Below are positions 34,081 to 41,231 of a stretch of 64,000 bases of DNA, in pieces. Position 1 is the first letter of the stretch. The number at the start of each line of letters is the position of its first letter. The position numbers were made by a program, and so were the translations under genes. Origin of the DNA: JAKFDK01 sp036676195 (lineage in GTDB: Bacteria; Bacillota; Sulfobacillia; Symbiobacteriales; ZC4RG38); NCBI GenBank assembly GCA_036676195.1, contig JAKFDK010000022.1:1-64000 (forward strand), written 5' to 3'. The notes beneath the pieces were generated by a model, which was not told where the DNA came from, searched no databases, and saw nothing but the letters and a program-made list of their open reading frames with translations.

Positions 34081-34242
34081 CCGAGTCCCTCCTTGCGGTT
34101 GGTCTGACCCCAATTAAATCAGCGCCGGGTGCAAAGTCAGGCTGGAATTGAATAAAGGAATCTACTCGGAACCAGTGCCCGAAGGGAGCGGTTGCATGAA
34201 ACCTGCGCCGGGTGCGCATGCTGGCGCGGGGAGGTCGGTCAT

Positions 34243-34443
34243 ATGGATACGCCGCGCCGGCCGGTCCGGTCAGACCCGTTCACCCTGGGGCAAGGGACCG
34301 GTCCGGTTCCGCCCCACCCGCCCCGGTTTGACGCCGACTACAGTGCCGATTTCAGCGCCGATTACGGAGCTGACTTCGACACCCGCAGCGCCTTCGCCCC
34401 GGCGGAGCGAAACGAGCCGGTACCGCCGCCCGATCGAGCCTGA
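34243..34443 (+). CDS. Small Asp/Ala-repeat protein, unknown
   Basis: 66 residues. GGGGAGG stands eight bases before the ATG. The centre has four imperfect copies of D-A-D-Y / S-A-D-F / S-A-D-Y / G-A-D-F, flanked by Pro-rich ends, so it is likely disordered and acidic. It is followed by a perfect terminator hairpin, which supports a transcribed unit. Divergent from the eight-gene operon. No family recognised. Confidence 0.4.
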   Translation: MDTPRRPVRSDPFTLGQGTGPVPPHPPRFDADYSADFSADYGADFDTRSAFAPAERNEPVPPPDRA

Positions 34444-34450
34444 ACAGACA

Positions 34451-34482
34451 AGCACCCCGCCGGCCAACGCCGGCGGGGTGCT
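34451..34482. terminator. Bidirectional terminator hairpin
   Basis: Perfect 14-bp stem AGCACCCCGCCGGC / GCCGGCGGGGTGCT with a CAAC loop, eight bases after the small plus-strand gene and 12 bases after the minus-strand gene ending at 34494. Confidence 0.75.
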
Positions 34483-34493
34483 GCGGACTGTCA

Positions 34494-35078
34494 CTAAATC
34501 TGGATACCCAGGTGGCTGCGGGTCCAGACTGGCAGAGGCTGCAACTGGGGGCCGCAGCGAGTGCGGAACTCCTCGGCCACCTCCTGCCAGTAGCCGTCGG
34601 TCTTCATCAGTTGGTCCAATTCGGCGGTTGCGGTGGCCAGAGCGGCGCGGCCGGCCGGATCGGACAGCAGGTCCACCCCGGCGGTCTGGGCAACAAACCG
34701 GGCCATCAGGGCCGGCAACATGGGCAGGGCGTCCGCCCGCCACTCCACCAGCCGCCGGGCCAGTTCCTTCGCCGGCAGCGCCGGGTCACCGGCGGCCTCG
34801 CCCAGACTGCCGGCCAGGGCCCGGGCCGCCGCCTGCAGTTCCGGGAGTCCCAGGTCTTGCACCCGCAGCAGTTCCTGAACATCCGGGTCATACCAGTAAC
34901 CCTGGTCCTTCAGGGCCTGTATCACTTCGGTAATCGCCATGTGCCCGTCGCTGCCCCAGGTCACCTCGGCGTTCCGGTTGGCTTCCTGCACCGCCAGAAA
35001 CTGCTGCAGCAGTTGCTGCTTTTCGGCGCTGCCGCGGCCCTGTTCCACCAGGTTGGCGGCTGGCATTCCGAAGATCAC
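34494..35078 (-). CDS. Conserved-looking helical protein, unknown
   Basis: 194 residues from GTG 35078, which has AGGAGG eight bases upstream; the longer frame to 35156 lacks a ribosome site. It is all helical, acidic and cytoplasmic, with no signal or membrane segment. Short runs such as Q-G-Y-W-Y-D-P-D-V-Q-E-L-L and D-G-Y-W-Q-E-V-A-E-E-F recur and might be an internal repeat. No family recognised; the neighbours give no functional hint. Confidence 0.55.
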   Translation of the reverse strand: MIFGMPAANLVEQGRGSAEKQQLLQQFLAVQEANRNAEVTWGSDGHMAITEVIQALKDQGYWYDPDVQELLRVQDLGLPELQAAARALAGSLGEAAGDPALPAKELARRLVEWRADALPMLPALMARFVAQTAGVDLLSDPAGRAALATATAELDQLMKTDGYWQEVAEEFRTRCGPQLQPLPVWTRSHLGIQI

Positions 35079-35175
35079 GTCCGATTCCTCCTGTGCCGGG
35101 TCTTGTGCACCCAGTATAGCACTGCCCCGGTCGGTTCCGGACGGGACAAATGTCACAGGCTCGGAACCACAGCAA

Positions 35176-35198
35176 CGCCCCCGGTGGGGGGCGCTTTT
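35176..35198 (+). terminator. Terminator-like hairpin at the 5' end of the Fe-S protein gene
   Basis: Stem CGCCCCC / GGGGGCG with a four-base loop, then C and TTTT. It lies immediately before the first residues with family similarity of the Fe-S protein and within about 50 bp of its nearest start codon, so it could act as an attenuator. Confidence 0.55.
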
Positions 35199-35227
35199 AA
35201 CAGGCCCGCGCCCTGGGCGCTGACCTG

Positions 35228-36136
35228 GTGGGTATTGCTTCGGCCGCCAATATGAACCGCTACCCGCCTGACCCCCAGTGGCCGCAGACCCCGGAACGCC
35301 TGTGGCCCCAGTGCCGCTCGGTGGTGGTGCTGGCCAAGCGCATGCCCTGGGGGACGTATCGCAGCCAGGACATGCTGGTCAAGCGGGCGGTGCCACACAA
35401 CGTCATGAACCGGCTGGACGATATCGCCTATGACCTCACCTGTTTCCTGGAGGACAACGGCGTGCACGCCACACCGGTGCCGCAGCAGGTGACCGACTCC
35501 CGGCTCAAGCGCGGCACGTACGGTTCACTGTCCCTGCGCCACGCCGCCGTTGAGGCCGGCCTGGGCACGCTGGGCCTGAACATGATGCTGGTGACACCCC
35601 GCTTTGGCCCTCGGGTGTACCTGGCGGCGGTGCTCACCGACGCCGAACTGGCGACCGACGAGCCGATGACCGAGGCGCTCGGCCTGGGCCCCCAGTGCGG
35701 GCGGTGCCTGCTGGCCTGTCCGCCCGATGCCGTCAGGCACTGGGGTCTGAACAAGCCCGGCTGCGCCACCTGCGCGCAGCAGGCCGGCACGGCGGCCTGG
35801 ATGAACTTCAACCACAAAGTGTTGCAAGCCGACACCCCCGAGGAGCAGCACAGCGCGATTCACTCCAAAGAGGCGGTGGACGTGTGGCAGGCCCTGCGCA
35901 CCGGCGTGGGCGCCTATGCCGCCTGCCCGCGCTGCTTTGAAAGCTGTCCGGTCGGGAACGATTACCCGGAGCATCTGAAGGTATACCACAGCCGCATCCC
36001 CGAGCAGACTGCGGCCAAGCGGCAGCGGCTGCAGGAAATGGTGGCAGCCGAGCACCAGGGTGACCAGGGCCTGCTGGAGCACTCTCGCCGCTGGGTCGGG
36101 CGTACCCGTCTGGACGGCACTGGCTGCCCGGAATAG
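35228..36136 (+). CDS. QueG/reductive-dehalogenase-like iron-sulfur protein, N-terminus uncertain
   Basis: 302 residues from GTG 35228. It resembles the epoxyqueuosine reductase / reductive dehalogenase catalytic family: R-S-V-V-V-L-A, R-H-A-A-V-E-A-G-L-G-T-L-G-L-N, then two Cys clusters, C-G-R-C-L-L-A-C-P and C-P-R-C-F-E-S-C-P. The family-like start (A-L-G-A-D-L-V-G-I-A) begins before the GTG and is preceded in frame by a TAA at 35198 with no start codon between. The 5' end is therefore either short, uses a non-standard start, or is frameshifted. The first Cys of the usual four-Cys motif appears missing. The substrate is probably not epoxyqueuosine. Confidence 0.65.
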   Translation: MGIASAANMNRYPPDPQWPQTPERLWPQCRSVVVLAKRMPWGTYRSQDMLVKRAVPHNVMNRLDDIAYDLTCFLEDNGVHATPVPQQVTDSRLKRGTYGSLSLRHAAVEAGLGTLGLNMMLVTPRFGPRVYLAAVLTDAELATDEPMTEALGLGPQCGRCLLACPPDAVRHWGLNKPGCATCAQQAGTAAWMNFNHKVLQADTPEEQHSAIHSKEAVDVWQALRTGVGAYAACPRCFESCPVGNDYPEHLKVYHSRIPEQTAAKRQRLQEMVAAEHQGDQGLLEHSRRWVGRTRLDGTGCPE

Positions 36137-36143
36137 TAAACAG

Positions 36144-36178
36144 AACGCCGCCCGTGCCAGTTGGCGCCGGGCGGCGTT
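36144..36178 (+). terminator. Terminator-like hairpin
   Basis: Perfect 11-bp stem AACGCCGCCCG / CGGGCGGCGTT with a 13-base loop, eight bases after the Fe-S gene stop. No U tract. Confidence 0.65.
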
Positions 36179-36588
36179 GCGCGTCGGCTTATGACTCCCC
36201 GGGCTTCCGGGTGGCCCCGGCAAAGCGGGGTAGGGTACGGCCCGGCAGCCGGGTTCCAGAGCAGTGGCCGCCTGCCCAGCTTTCTGACCTCTACAAAACA
36301 GGCCGGTGGAGAGTTCTCCACCGGCCGTTCGGCATGATTTACACGGGAAACAACGGTACGGTGGGGCCGGGAATGACGGTGGCAAAAAACGGAAAGGAGA
36401 CCGGGGCTGCATATGGAAAACCGAACCAAGGAAAGGCGAAGGCACCAGGTCTATCTCACGAAAGCCGGTTCTACAAAAATTTTTTGGGCACACCAAAAAA
36501 TTTTGGTGATCGCAAGGAATTCAGTGGGTGCTTTAAGAATTCATAAACCCCAGCTAAACAAAATAATTGCAGATGGGGGGAAACGTAA
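36179..36588. promoter_or_regulatory. Regulatory leader of the YheO/RidA/TRAP operon
   Basis: A 410-bp region without a gene. It holds a perfect 11-bp hairpin at 36301-36326 (GGCCGGTGGAG / CTCCACCGGCC, loop AGTT). Two overlapping dyads follow: TTTTTTGG-GCACA-CCAAAAAA at 36480-36500 and CACCAAAA-AA-TTTTGGTG at 36491-36508. The two dyads share CCAAAA, so they cannot form together, which fits an operator pair or an RNA switch. GGGGGG with weak spacing precedes the GTG at 36589. No clear -35/-10 pair was found. Confidence 0.45.
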
Positions 36589-37308
36589 GTGGACAACAAC
36601 GCTTCACCGTCTTCCGTACCGTCCGATTTATCCGCTGAACAGGTGCTTCAGGTGCTCAAGCCTCTGGTGCACGTGATTGCGGCCCAATTTGGCCGCAATT
36701 GTGAAGTGGTCGTGCATGACCTGCGTGACCCGGAGCATTCCGTGGTGGCCATTGCCAACGGACACGTCACCGGCCGCACCAGTGGCAGTCCGGCTATTGG
36801 CGGTCCAGTGGGCGATCATGCCCCGCGGCTGCTCCAGAGTGAGGAGCAGGTTCCGGGCCACCTGCTTAGTTACGAAACCACCACCCGCGACGGACGGCGC
36901 CTCAAGTCGAGCACGGCCTTTTACCGGGACGCTCAGGGGCAGGTGGTGGCGGCGCTCTGTATCAACTATGACCTGTCCAGCCTGTTGGTGGCCGAAGCCC
37001 TGATCGCTGATCTGCGCGGATGCAGGTCGGCGGAGGGCAGCGGTGATTCCGATGCCCAGGCCAGTCAGCGGGTCGATGTGAATGAAGTACTGGCCCAACT
37101 GGTTCAGGAAGCCATTGCCGATCAGGGCAAGTCCATTTTGCTCATGGAAAGGGACGACAAGGTTGCGGCGGTTCAGCGCATGTACGACAAGGGTGTGTTC
37201 CTGATTAAAGGTTCCATTGATTATGTGGCCAATGCGCTGGGGGTGTCCCGGTACACGGTCTACGGCTATGTGGAGCAGATCAAATCAAAAAACAATTTCC
37301 GCTCGTAA
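36589..37308 (+). CDS. YheO/DauR-family PAS-like transcriptional regulator
   Basis: 239 residues. The N-terminal YheO PAS-like domain (about 20-140) has F-G-x-N-C-E-V-V-V-H-D-L, then N-G-H-V-T-G-R-T-S-G-S-P and L-K-S-S-T-A-F-Y-R-D. The C-terminal about 60 residues form the conserved HTH (Y-D-K-G-V-F-L-I-K-G-S-I, then V-A-N-A-L-G-V-S-R-Y-T-V-Y). DauR represses D-arginine catabolism in Pseudomonas; relatives control diverse amino-acid genes. It heads an operon with RidA, a TPP enzyme and a TRAP transporter and probably regulates it through the dyads upstream. GTG start. Confidence 0.88.
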   Translation: MDNNASPSSVPSDLSAEQVLQVLKPLVHVIAAQFGRNCEVVVHDLRDPEHSVVAIANGHVTGRTSGSPAIGGPVGDHAPRLLQSEEQVPGHLLSYETTTRDGRRLKSSTAFYRDAQGQVVAALCINYDLSSLLVAEALIADLRGCRSAEGSGDSDAQASQRVDVNEVLAQLVQEAIADQGKSILLMERDDKVAAVQRMYDKGVFLIKGSIDYVANALGVSRYTVYGYVEQIKSKNNFRS

Positions 37309-37327
37309 ATTCAAGGGGGTCCTTCGT

Positions 37328-37798
37328 GTGGTCGAAGCGCAGTTGGAAGCGCTCGGGCTCAGTCTGCCGGCGCCGTTCGTTTATCCCCAGGCAATGACCG
37401 GTGCCAAGCGGTCGGGTCAGTACCTATATGTTTCCGGAACAGTCCCGGCCACCGCCGGGGTGGTGCACTACCAGGGCCGTTTGGGGGCGGAATGCTCGGT
37501 CGAAGACGGCTACGCCGCCGCCCGGATCTGCGTGCTGAATTCCCTGGCCTTAATCAAACAGGCACTGGGCGACCTGGAACGGGTTGCCCAAATCTTAAAG
37601 GTTAACGTATATGTCAGCAGTACACCTGAGTTTGCCCGACAGCCCGAAGTCGCCAACGGTGCTTCGGATCTGCTGTATTCCCTGTTCGGTGAGCGCGGTG
37701 TACACGCCCGGACCGCCGTTGGTGTAGCCGGACTGCCCATGCAGGTGCCTGTAGAGCTGGAAATGGTGATTGAGATCGTTGAGGAAGGTGAACAGTGA
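37328..37798 (+). CDS. ridA: RidA-family (YjgF/YER057c/UK114) protein
   Basis: 156 residues from GTG 37328 (AGGGGG upstream). Features: G-Q-Y-L-Y-V-S-G-T-V-P, A-A-R-I-C-V-L-N-S-L-A, V-L-K/N-V-Y-V-S-S-T-P-E-F, and near the C-terminus A-R-T-A-V-G-V-A-G-L-P, where the Arg contacts the carboxylate of imine substrates in RidA. RidA deaminates reactive 2-imino acids; the longer, slightly different form here is closer to Rid subfamilies found in catabolic operons. Two bases before the TPP enzyme. It suggests that an amino- or imino-acid intermediate arises in the pathway. Confidence 0.85.
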   Translation: MVEAQLEALGLSLPAPFVYPQAMTGAKRSGQYLYVSGTVPATAGVVHYQGRLGAECSVEDGYAAARICVLNSLALIKQALGDLERVAQILKVNVYVSSTPEFARQPEVANGASDLLYSLFGERGVHARTAVGVAGLPMQVPVELEMVIEIVEEGEQ

Positions 37799-37799
37799 A

Positions 37800-39467
37800 A
37801 TGACCACGGCGGCACAGGAAGTACTGGCAATCCTGCAGGCCAATGGGATCCGGCGGGTGTTCGGTAACCCGGGCACTACCGAATTGCCCTTGCTCGACGG
37901 CATGGTCGGCGCCGGCATTCCCTTTCACCTTGGCCTGCACGAAGGCATAGCCACCGCCATGGCCGATGGCTATGGCCGGGTGACCGGCACTACCGGCGTT
38001 GTGCTGGTGCATACCGCTGTTGGCACGGCCAACACGGCCATGAATCTGATGAATGCCCGCAACGACCGTTCGCCCGTACTGGTGATTGCCGGGGAAAAGG
38101 ACGACCGGCTGACCGGGCGGGAAAGTTTTGCCGAAGTGCCGGACATTTGCGGTCTGCTGCGTCAGGTCACCAAGGCGGCCTGGCGGGTAACCAGGCCGGA
38201 AAAGTTTCCGGAGCTGACTTACCGGGCGCTCAACCTGGCGCAGATGGCCCCGAGTGGGCCGGTGTTCCTGGCGGTGCCGGAAAACTACATGGCCGAAGCC
38301 ATGCCCGCAGGGGCGGAAAGCTACGTTCGCCCGGTGGTCAGGCCCATTCACCGCCCGCACCCCGACGACCTCAGGGCGGTGCTGGGCCGGCTGGCCACAG
38401 CCGAACGCCCGCTGATCCTGGCGGGTAACGAGGTTGGTGCTGCCGGTGCATCCGAGTTGTTGAGGGAACTGGCGGAGCAATTGGCGGTTCCGGTGGTCAG
38501 TGAGGAGTGCTTTACCACCAACACCACCAGTTTCCCCACGGGCCACCCGTACTACCACGGCAACTTCTTGCCCCAGCTTCCGGTGGTGGCTGAGGCCGAT
38601 CTGATCGTATCCTTCGGCGCCCGCATGTTTATGGAATACAGCTTCCCGGAGACCCCCTACCTGCGGGCCGGAGTCAGCCTGATCCAGATCGGCAGCGATC
38701 CAGGGGAGTTTGGCAAGATCTACGCCACCGAACAAGCCATCCAGGCCGATGTAGGTGCAGCCCTGGCCGGAATGCGGGAAATCATGGCGGCGCAGGGGCC
38801 GGGCCTGCCGGCTGAGCGCCTGCAACTGCGCCAGACTCGGGCGCGGCGAGCGGCGGTGGATGCCCCCCGTACGGCGTTGACACCTACCGCCATGCCGCCG
38901 GTCCCGGGGACCATGCACCTGGGCGATCTCATTGACGGCCTGCAGGCCGCCCTGCCGGCCGATGGCATTGTGGTGGAAGAAGCGGTCCTGTCTGGATTTC
39001 TGCTGCATCGCCGCTTCCCGTTTGCCCGCAGCGGTTCCTATTACGGCACAGCGGGTGCCGGCCTGGGCTGGGGGATTCCGGCCGCCATGGGTATACAACT
39101 GGGCGCCCCCGACCGCCGGGTGGCCGCGTTTGTGGGCGACGGCGGCGCCATGTTCAGTATCCAGGGCCTGTGGTCTGCCGCCCGTTACCGGTTGCCGGTG
39201 GTCTTTGTGGTGGTGAATAACGGCGGCTACATGGCGGTCCGACGGGGCCTGGGTCAGTACGGCCAGGCGGCTGTTCAGGCCGGAGAGTATCCCGGCGCCT
39301 GGTTGGACGAGCCGGGAGTGGATTTCGCCCAACTGGCCGCCGGCCTGGGGGTCAGGAGCCTGACCACCGGGAATGCGGGCGATGTGGCCGATGTGCTCCG
39401 GCAGGCGTTCGCCCTGGAGGAACCGGTTGTGGTCGATGTCCGGATCAATCCCGCTGAGTATTACTAG
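37800..39467 (+). CDS. Thiamine-diphosphate enzyme, benzoylformate-decarboxylase-like
   Basis: 555 residues. N-terminal PYR domain with G-N-P-G-T-T-E (Thr26 where benzoylformate decarboxylase has Ser26), the catalytic Glu48 in H-E-G-I-A-T-A-M-A-D-G-Y, and His71 in V-H-T-A-V-G-T matching His70 of MdlC. The PP domain has G-D-G-G-A-M-F-S-I-Q-G-L-W-S-A-A and V-V-N-N-G-G (TPP/Mg). The second active-site His of MdlC (His281 region) is not evident. A 2-oxoacid decarboxylase is the best reading; an acetolactate-synthase-like carboligase is possible. Two bases after RidA and followed by a TRAP transporter. Confidence 0.85.
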   Translation: MTTAAQEVLAILQANGIRRVFGNPGTTELPLLDGMVGAGIPFHLGLHEGIATAMADGYGRVTGTTGVVLVHTAVGTANTAMNLMNARNDRSPVLVIAGEKDDRLTGRESFAEVPDICGLLRQVTKAAWRVTRPEKFPELTYRALNLAQMAPSGPVFLAVPENYMAEAMPAGAESYVRPVVRPIHRPHPDDLRAVLGRLATAERPLILAGNEVGAAGASELLRELAEQLAVPVVSEECFTTNTTSFPTGHPYYHGNFLPQLPVVAEADLIVSFGARMFMEYSFPETPYLRAGVSLIQIGSDPGEFGKIYATEQAIQADVGAALAGMREIMAAQGPGLPAERLQLRQTRARRAAVDAPRTALTPTAMPPVPGTMHLGDLIDGLQAALPADGIVVEEAVLSGFLLHRRFPFARSGSYYGTAGAGLGWGIPAAMGIQLGAPDRRVAAFVGDGGAMFSIQGLWSAARYRLPVVFVVVNNGGYMAVRRGLGQYGQAAVQAGEYPGAWLDEPGVDFAQLAAGLGVRSLTTGNAGDVADVLRQAFALEEPVVVDVRINPAEYY

Positions 39468-39522
39468 TTTCAGGCAACTCACGTGCTCCGGTTCCAGCAA
39501 CAAAAGAGGTAGGTGGGCAGCA

Positions 39523-40596
39523 ATGATGTTCTGGAAGCGGTTCCCGCAGTGGCTCGCGTTGGTCCTCACGGTTGTCATGTTGGCAGTGGCAGGGTGTTCC
39601 TCTTCAGGGCCCAAGGAGGCCAGTAGTGCCAAAGAGGCCGGCGGCGGGGAGCAGGCCGGCGTGAAAGATGCCGGTCCGGCGATTACATGGAAGCTTGCTC
39701 ACCAGTGGCCGACCACCCATTTTTACCACACCGGCGTAGAGAACTTTGTCAAGAACGTGGAGAAGGCCAGTAACGGCCGGCTAATCATCCAGGTGTACCC
39801 GGCCGGGCAGTTATATGATATGCGGGAGATTCCCGAGGCCGTCATCAACAGTACCATCGAACTCGGCATGGCGGCCGGGGTTGGTTACACGAGCTATGTT
39901 CCTACCATGGGCATTTTCGATCTGCCCATGCTGGTCCCCGACGGCGCCACCATGTTCAAGCTGCTGAACGGCAAGCTGGGCGAGGAAATGACCAAGGATC
40001 TGGCCGCCAAGGGCATGGCCCAACTGGCCTGGATCGACTATGGCCCCATGCATTACATGACCGGCACCAAGCAGATCACCAGGCCTGAAGAAGTGGCCGG
40101 TCTGAAAATCACCGTTCCCGGCGGGATGCATGTGGACGCTGTGGCTGCCCTGGGCGGCACACCGGTGACGACCCCACCGGCTGAACACTACCTTGCCCTG
40201 CAGCGGGGCGTAACCAACGGCATTCTGGTCGGTGCCACCAGCATGGAGTCCCGCAAACTGTATGAAGTCCAGAAGTACCTGACCCTGGTCACCCAGTCCT
40301 GGCCCATTCACCTGCTTACCGCCAACCCCAAGAAATTGGCGGCACTGCCCTCCGACCTGCAGAAGATCGTCCGGGACGAGGCAAAGGCCCTGGAAAAGTG
40401 GGTGTCGGAAAGCCAGACGGCTGAAGACAAGAAGGCTATCGAAAAGATGAAGTCGGCCGGAATTCAGGTCCATACCGTTCCCAGCAGTGAATTCGCGAAC
40501 TGGCGGGCCAAATTCGCCGGCGTGTGGGACAAGTACACCCAGAGCGCCGGCCCACGGGGCAAGGAGTTGCTGGAACTGGTCACAAAGGCCCAGTAA
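39523..40596 (+). CDS. TRAP transporter substrate-binding lipoprotein (DctP family)
   Basis: 357 residues. Signal with L-A-V-A-G-C (Cys25) and a Ser/Lys/Gly linker, then the DctP fold: K-L-A-H-Q-W-P-T-T-H, F-V-K-N-V-E-K-A-S-N-G-R-L, Y-P-A-G-Q-L, and the ligand-carboxylate region G-L-K-I-T-V-P-G-G. The usual invariant Arg of the K-x-R motif in P-subunits is replaced by Val/Pro-Gly (I-T-V-P-G-G), so the ligand contact may differ. Binds an organic acid for uptake by the DctQ/DctM genes downstream. GAGGTAGG precedes the ATG. Confidence 0.9.
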   Translation: MMFWKRFPQWLALVLTVVMLAVAGCSSSGPKEASSAKEAGGGEQAGVKDAGPAITWKLAHQWPTTHFYHTGVENFVKNVEKASNGRLIIQVYPAGQLYDMREIPEAVINSTIELGMAAGVGYTSYVPTMGIFDLPMLVPDGATMFKLLNGKLGEEMTKDLAAKGMAQLAWIDYGPMHYMTGTKQITRPEEVAGLKITVPGGMHVDAVAALGGTPVTTPPAEHYLALQRGVTNGILVGATSMESRKLYEVQKYLTLVTQSWPIHLLTANPKKLAALPSDLQKIVRDEAKALEKWVSESQTAEDKKAIEKMKSAGIQVHTVPSSEFANWRAKFAGVWDKYTQSAGPRGKELLELVTKAQ

Positions 40597-40670
40597 CCGC
40601 TGTCTCCCGCCGACCGGACACGGTGGGCCGGGCCAGGGTGCCGCTGGCCGGCCGTGTCCCCGGCGGGTTG

Positions 40671-41201
40671 ATGGTCAAGGGGGTTTCAACCTTGGGTGCA
40701 GCATTGGACCGGTGGCTGGAGAAAGTTCAGTTTTCCTGCTACGTACTGTCCGGCATCGCGGTGGCGGCAATGACCGCCATGATCACACTGGACGTGATTC
40801 TCCGGTCTGCTTTCAACATCAGCGTGGGGTGGCTGGCCGATATCCCCGTCTTCCTGAACATCGCCATGGCCTTCCTTTCCATCGCCTATGTGTTTCGGTG
40901 CCAACGCCTGATCGTGGTCGATCTGCTGTTTGACCGCTTCCCACCGCGGGTGCGCCTGCTTTGCCGGCTGTTAACGTTGGTGATGGCCGAAGGGTTCTTC
41001 CTGGTCCTGCTCTGGAAAGGCTTCACCGTGGCGGCCAACTCATACCAGCTCGGGAACATTTCGTACACGTCTGTCAAGGTGCCCATGTTTCTGCCCCAGG
41101 CCGTTGTACCCCTGGGCGCCTTCCTGTTGGCCTGCGAAGGCCTGGCCCAACTGATTAAAACGGCGCAGGAGTTGTTCGGGGTGGGCCGCACCGCCGGTTA
41201 A
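40671..41201 (+). CDS. TRAP transporter small membrane subunit (DctQ)
   Basis: 176 residues, four transmembrane helices. Typical DctQ segments: I-T-L-D-V-I-L-R-S-A-F-N at the end of helix 1 and P-V-F-L-N-I-A-M-A-F-L-S-I-A-Y-V in helix 2. ATG 40671 follows CGGCGGGTTG; the ribosome site is weak, and the frame is open upstream to 40524 without a better start. Works with DctM (30 bp downstream) as the sodium-coupled permease. Confidence 0.9.
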   Translation: MVKGVSTLGAALDRWLEKVQFSCYVLSGIAVAAMTAMITLDVILRSAFNISVGWLADIPVFLNIAMAFLSIAYVFRCQRLIVVDLLFDRFPPRVRLLCRLLTLVMAEGFFLVLLWKGFTVAANSYQLGNISYTSVKVPMFLPQAVVPLGAFLLACEGLAQLIKTAQELFGVGRTAG

Positions 41202-41231
41202 AGTCTCGCATTAGAAAGGGGAAGCACCCGC

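Noticed and set aside
36467..36475. GGTTCTACA upstream of the YheO operon as a further site of the sigma-54 activator
   Set aside because: A single pentamer with no -24/-12 promoter nearby; chance match.
39473..39486. GG-N10-GC site (AGGCAACTCACGTGCT) before the TRAP binding-protein gene
   Set aside because: The spacing fits sigma-54, but the -24 half lacks CACG and the -12 half is GTGC; such a match is expected by chance in GC-rich DNA.
37614..39632. 672-residue minus-strand frame over the TPP enzyme
   Set aside because: Antisense shadow; product rich in Gly/His/Gln/Arg with no domain.
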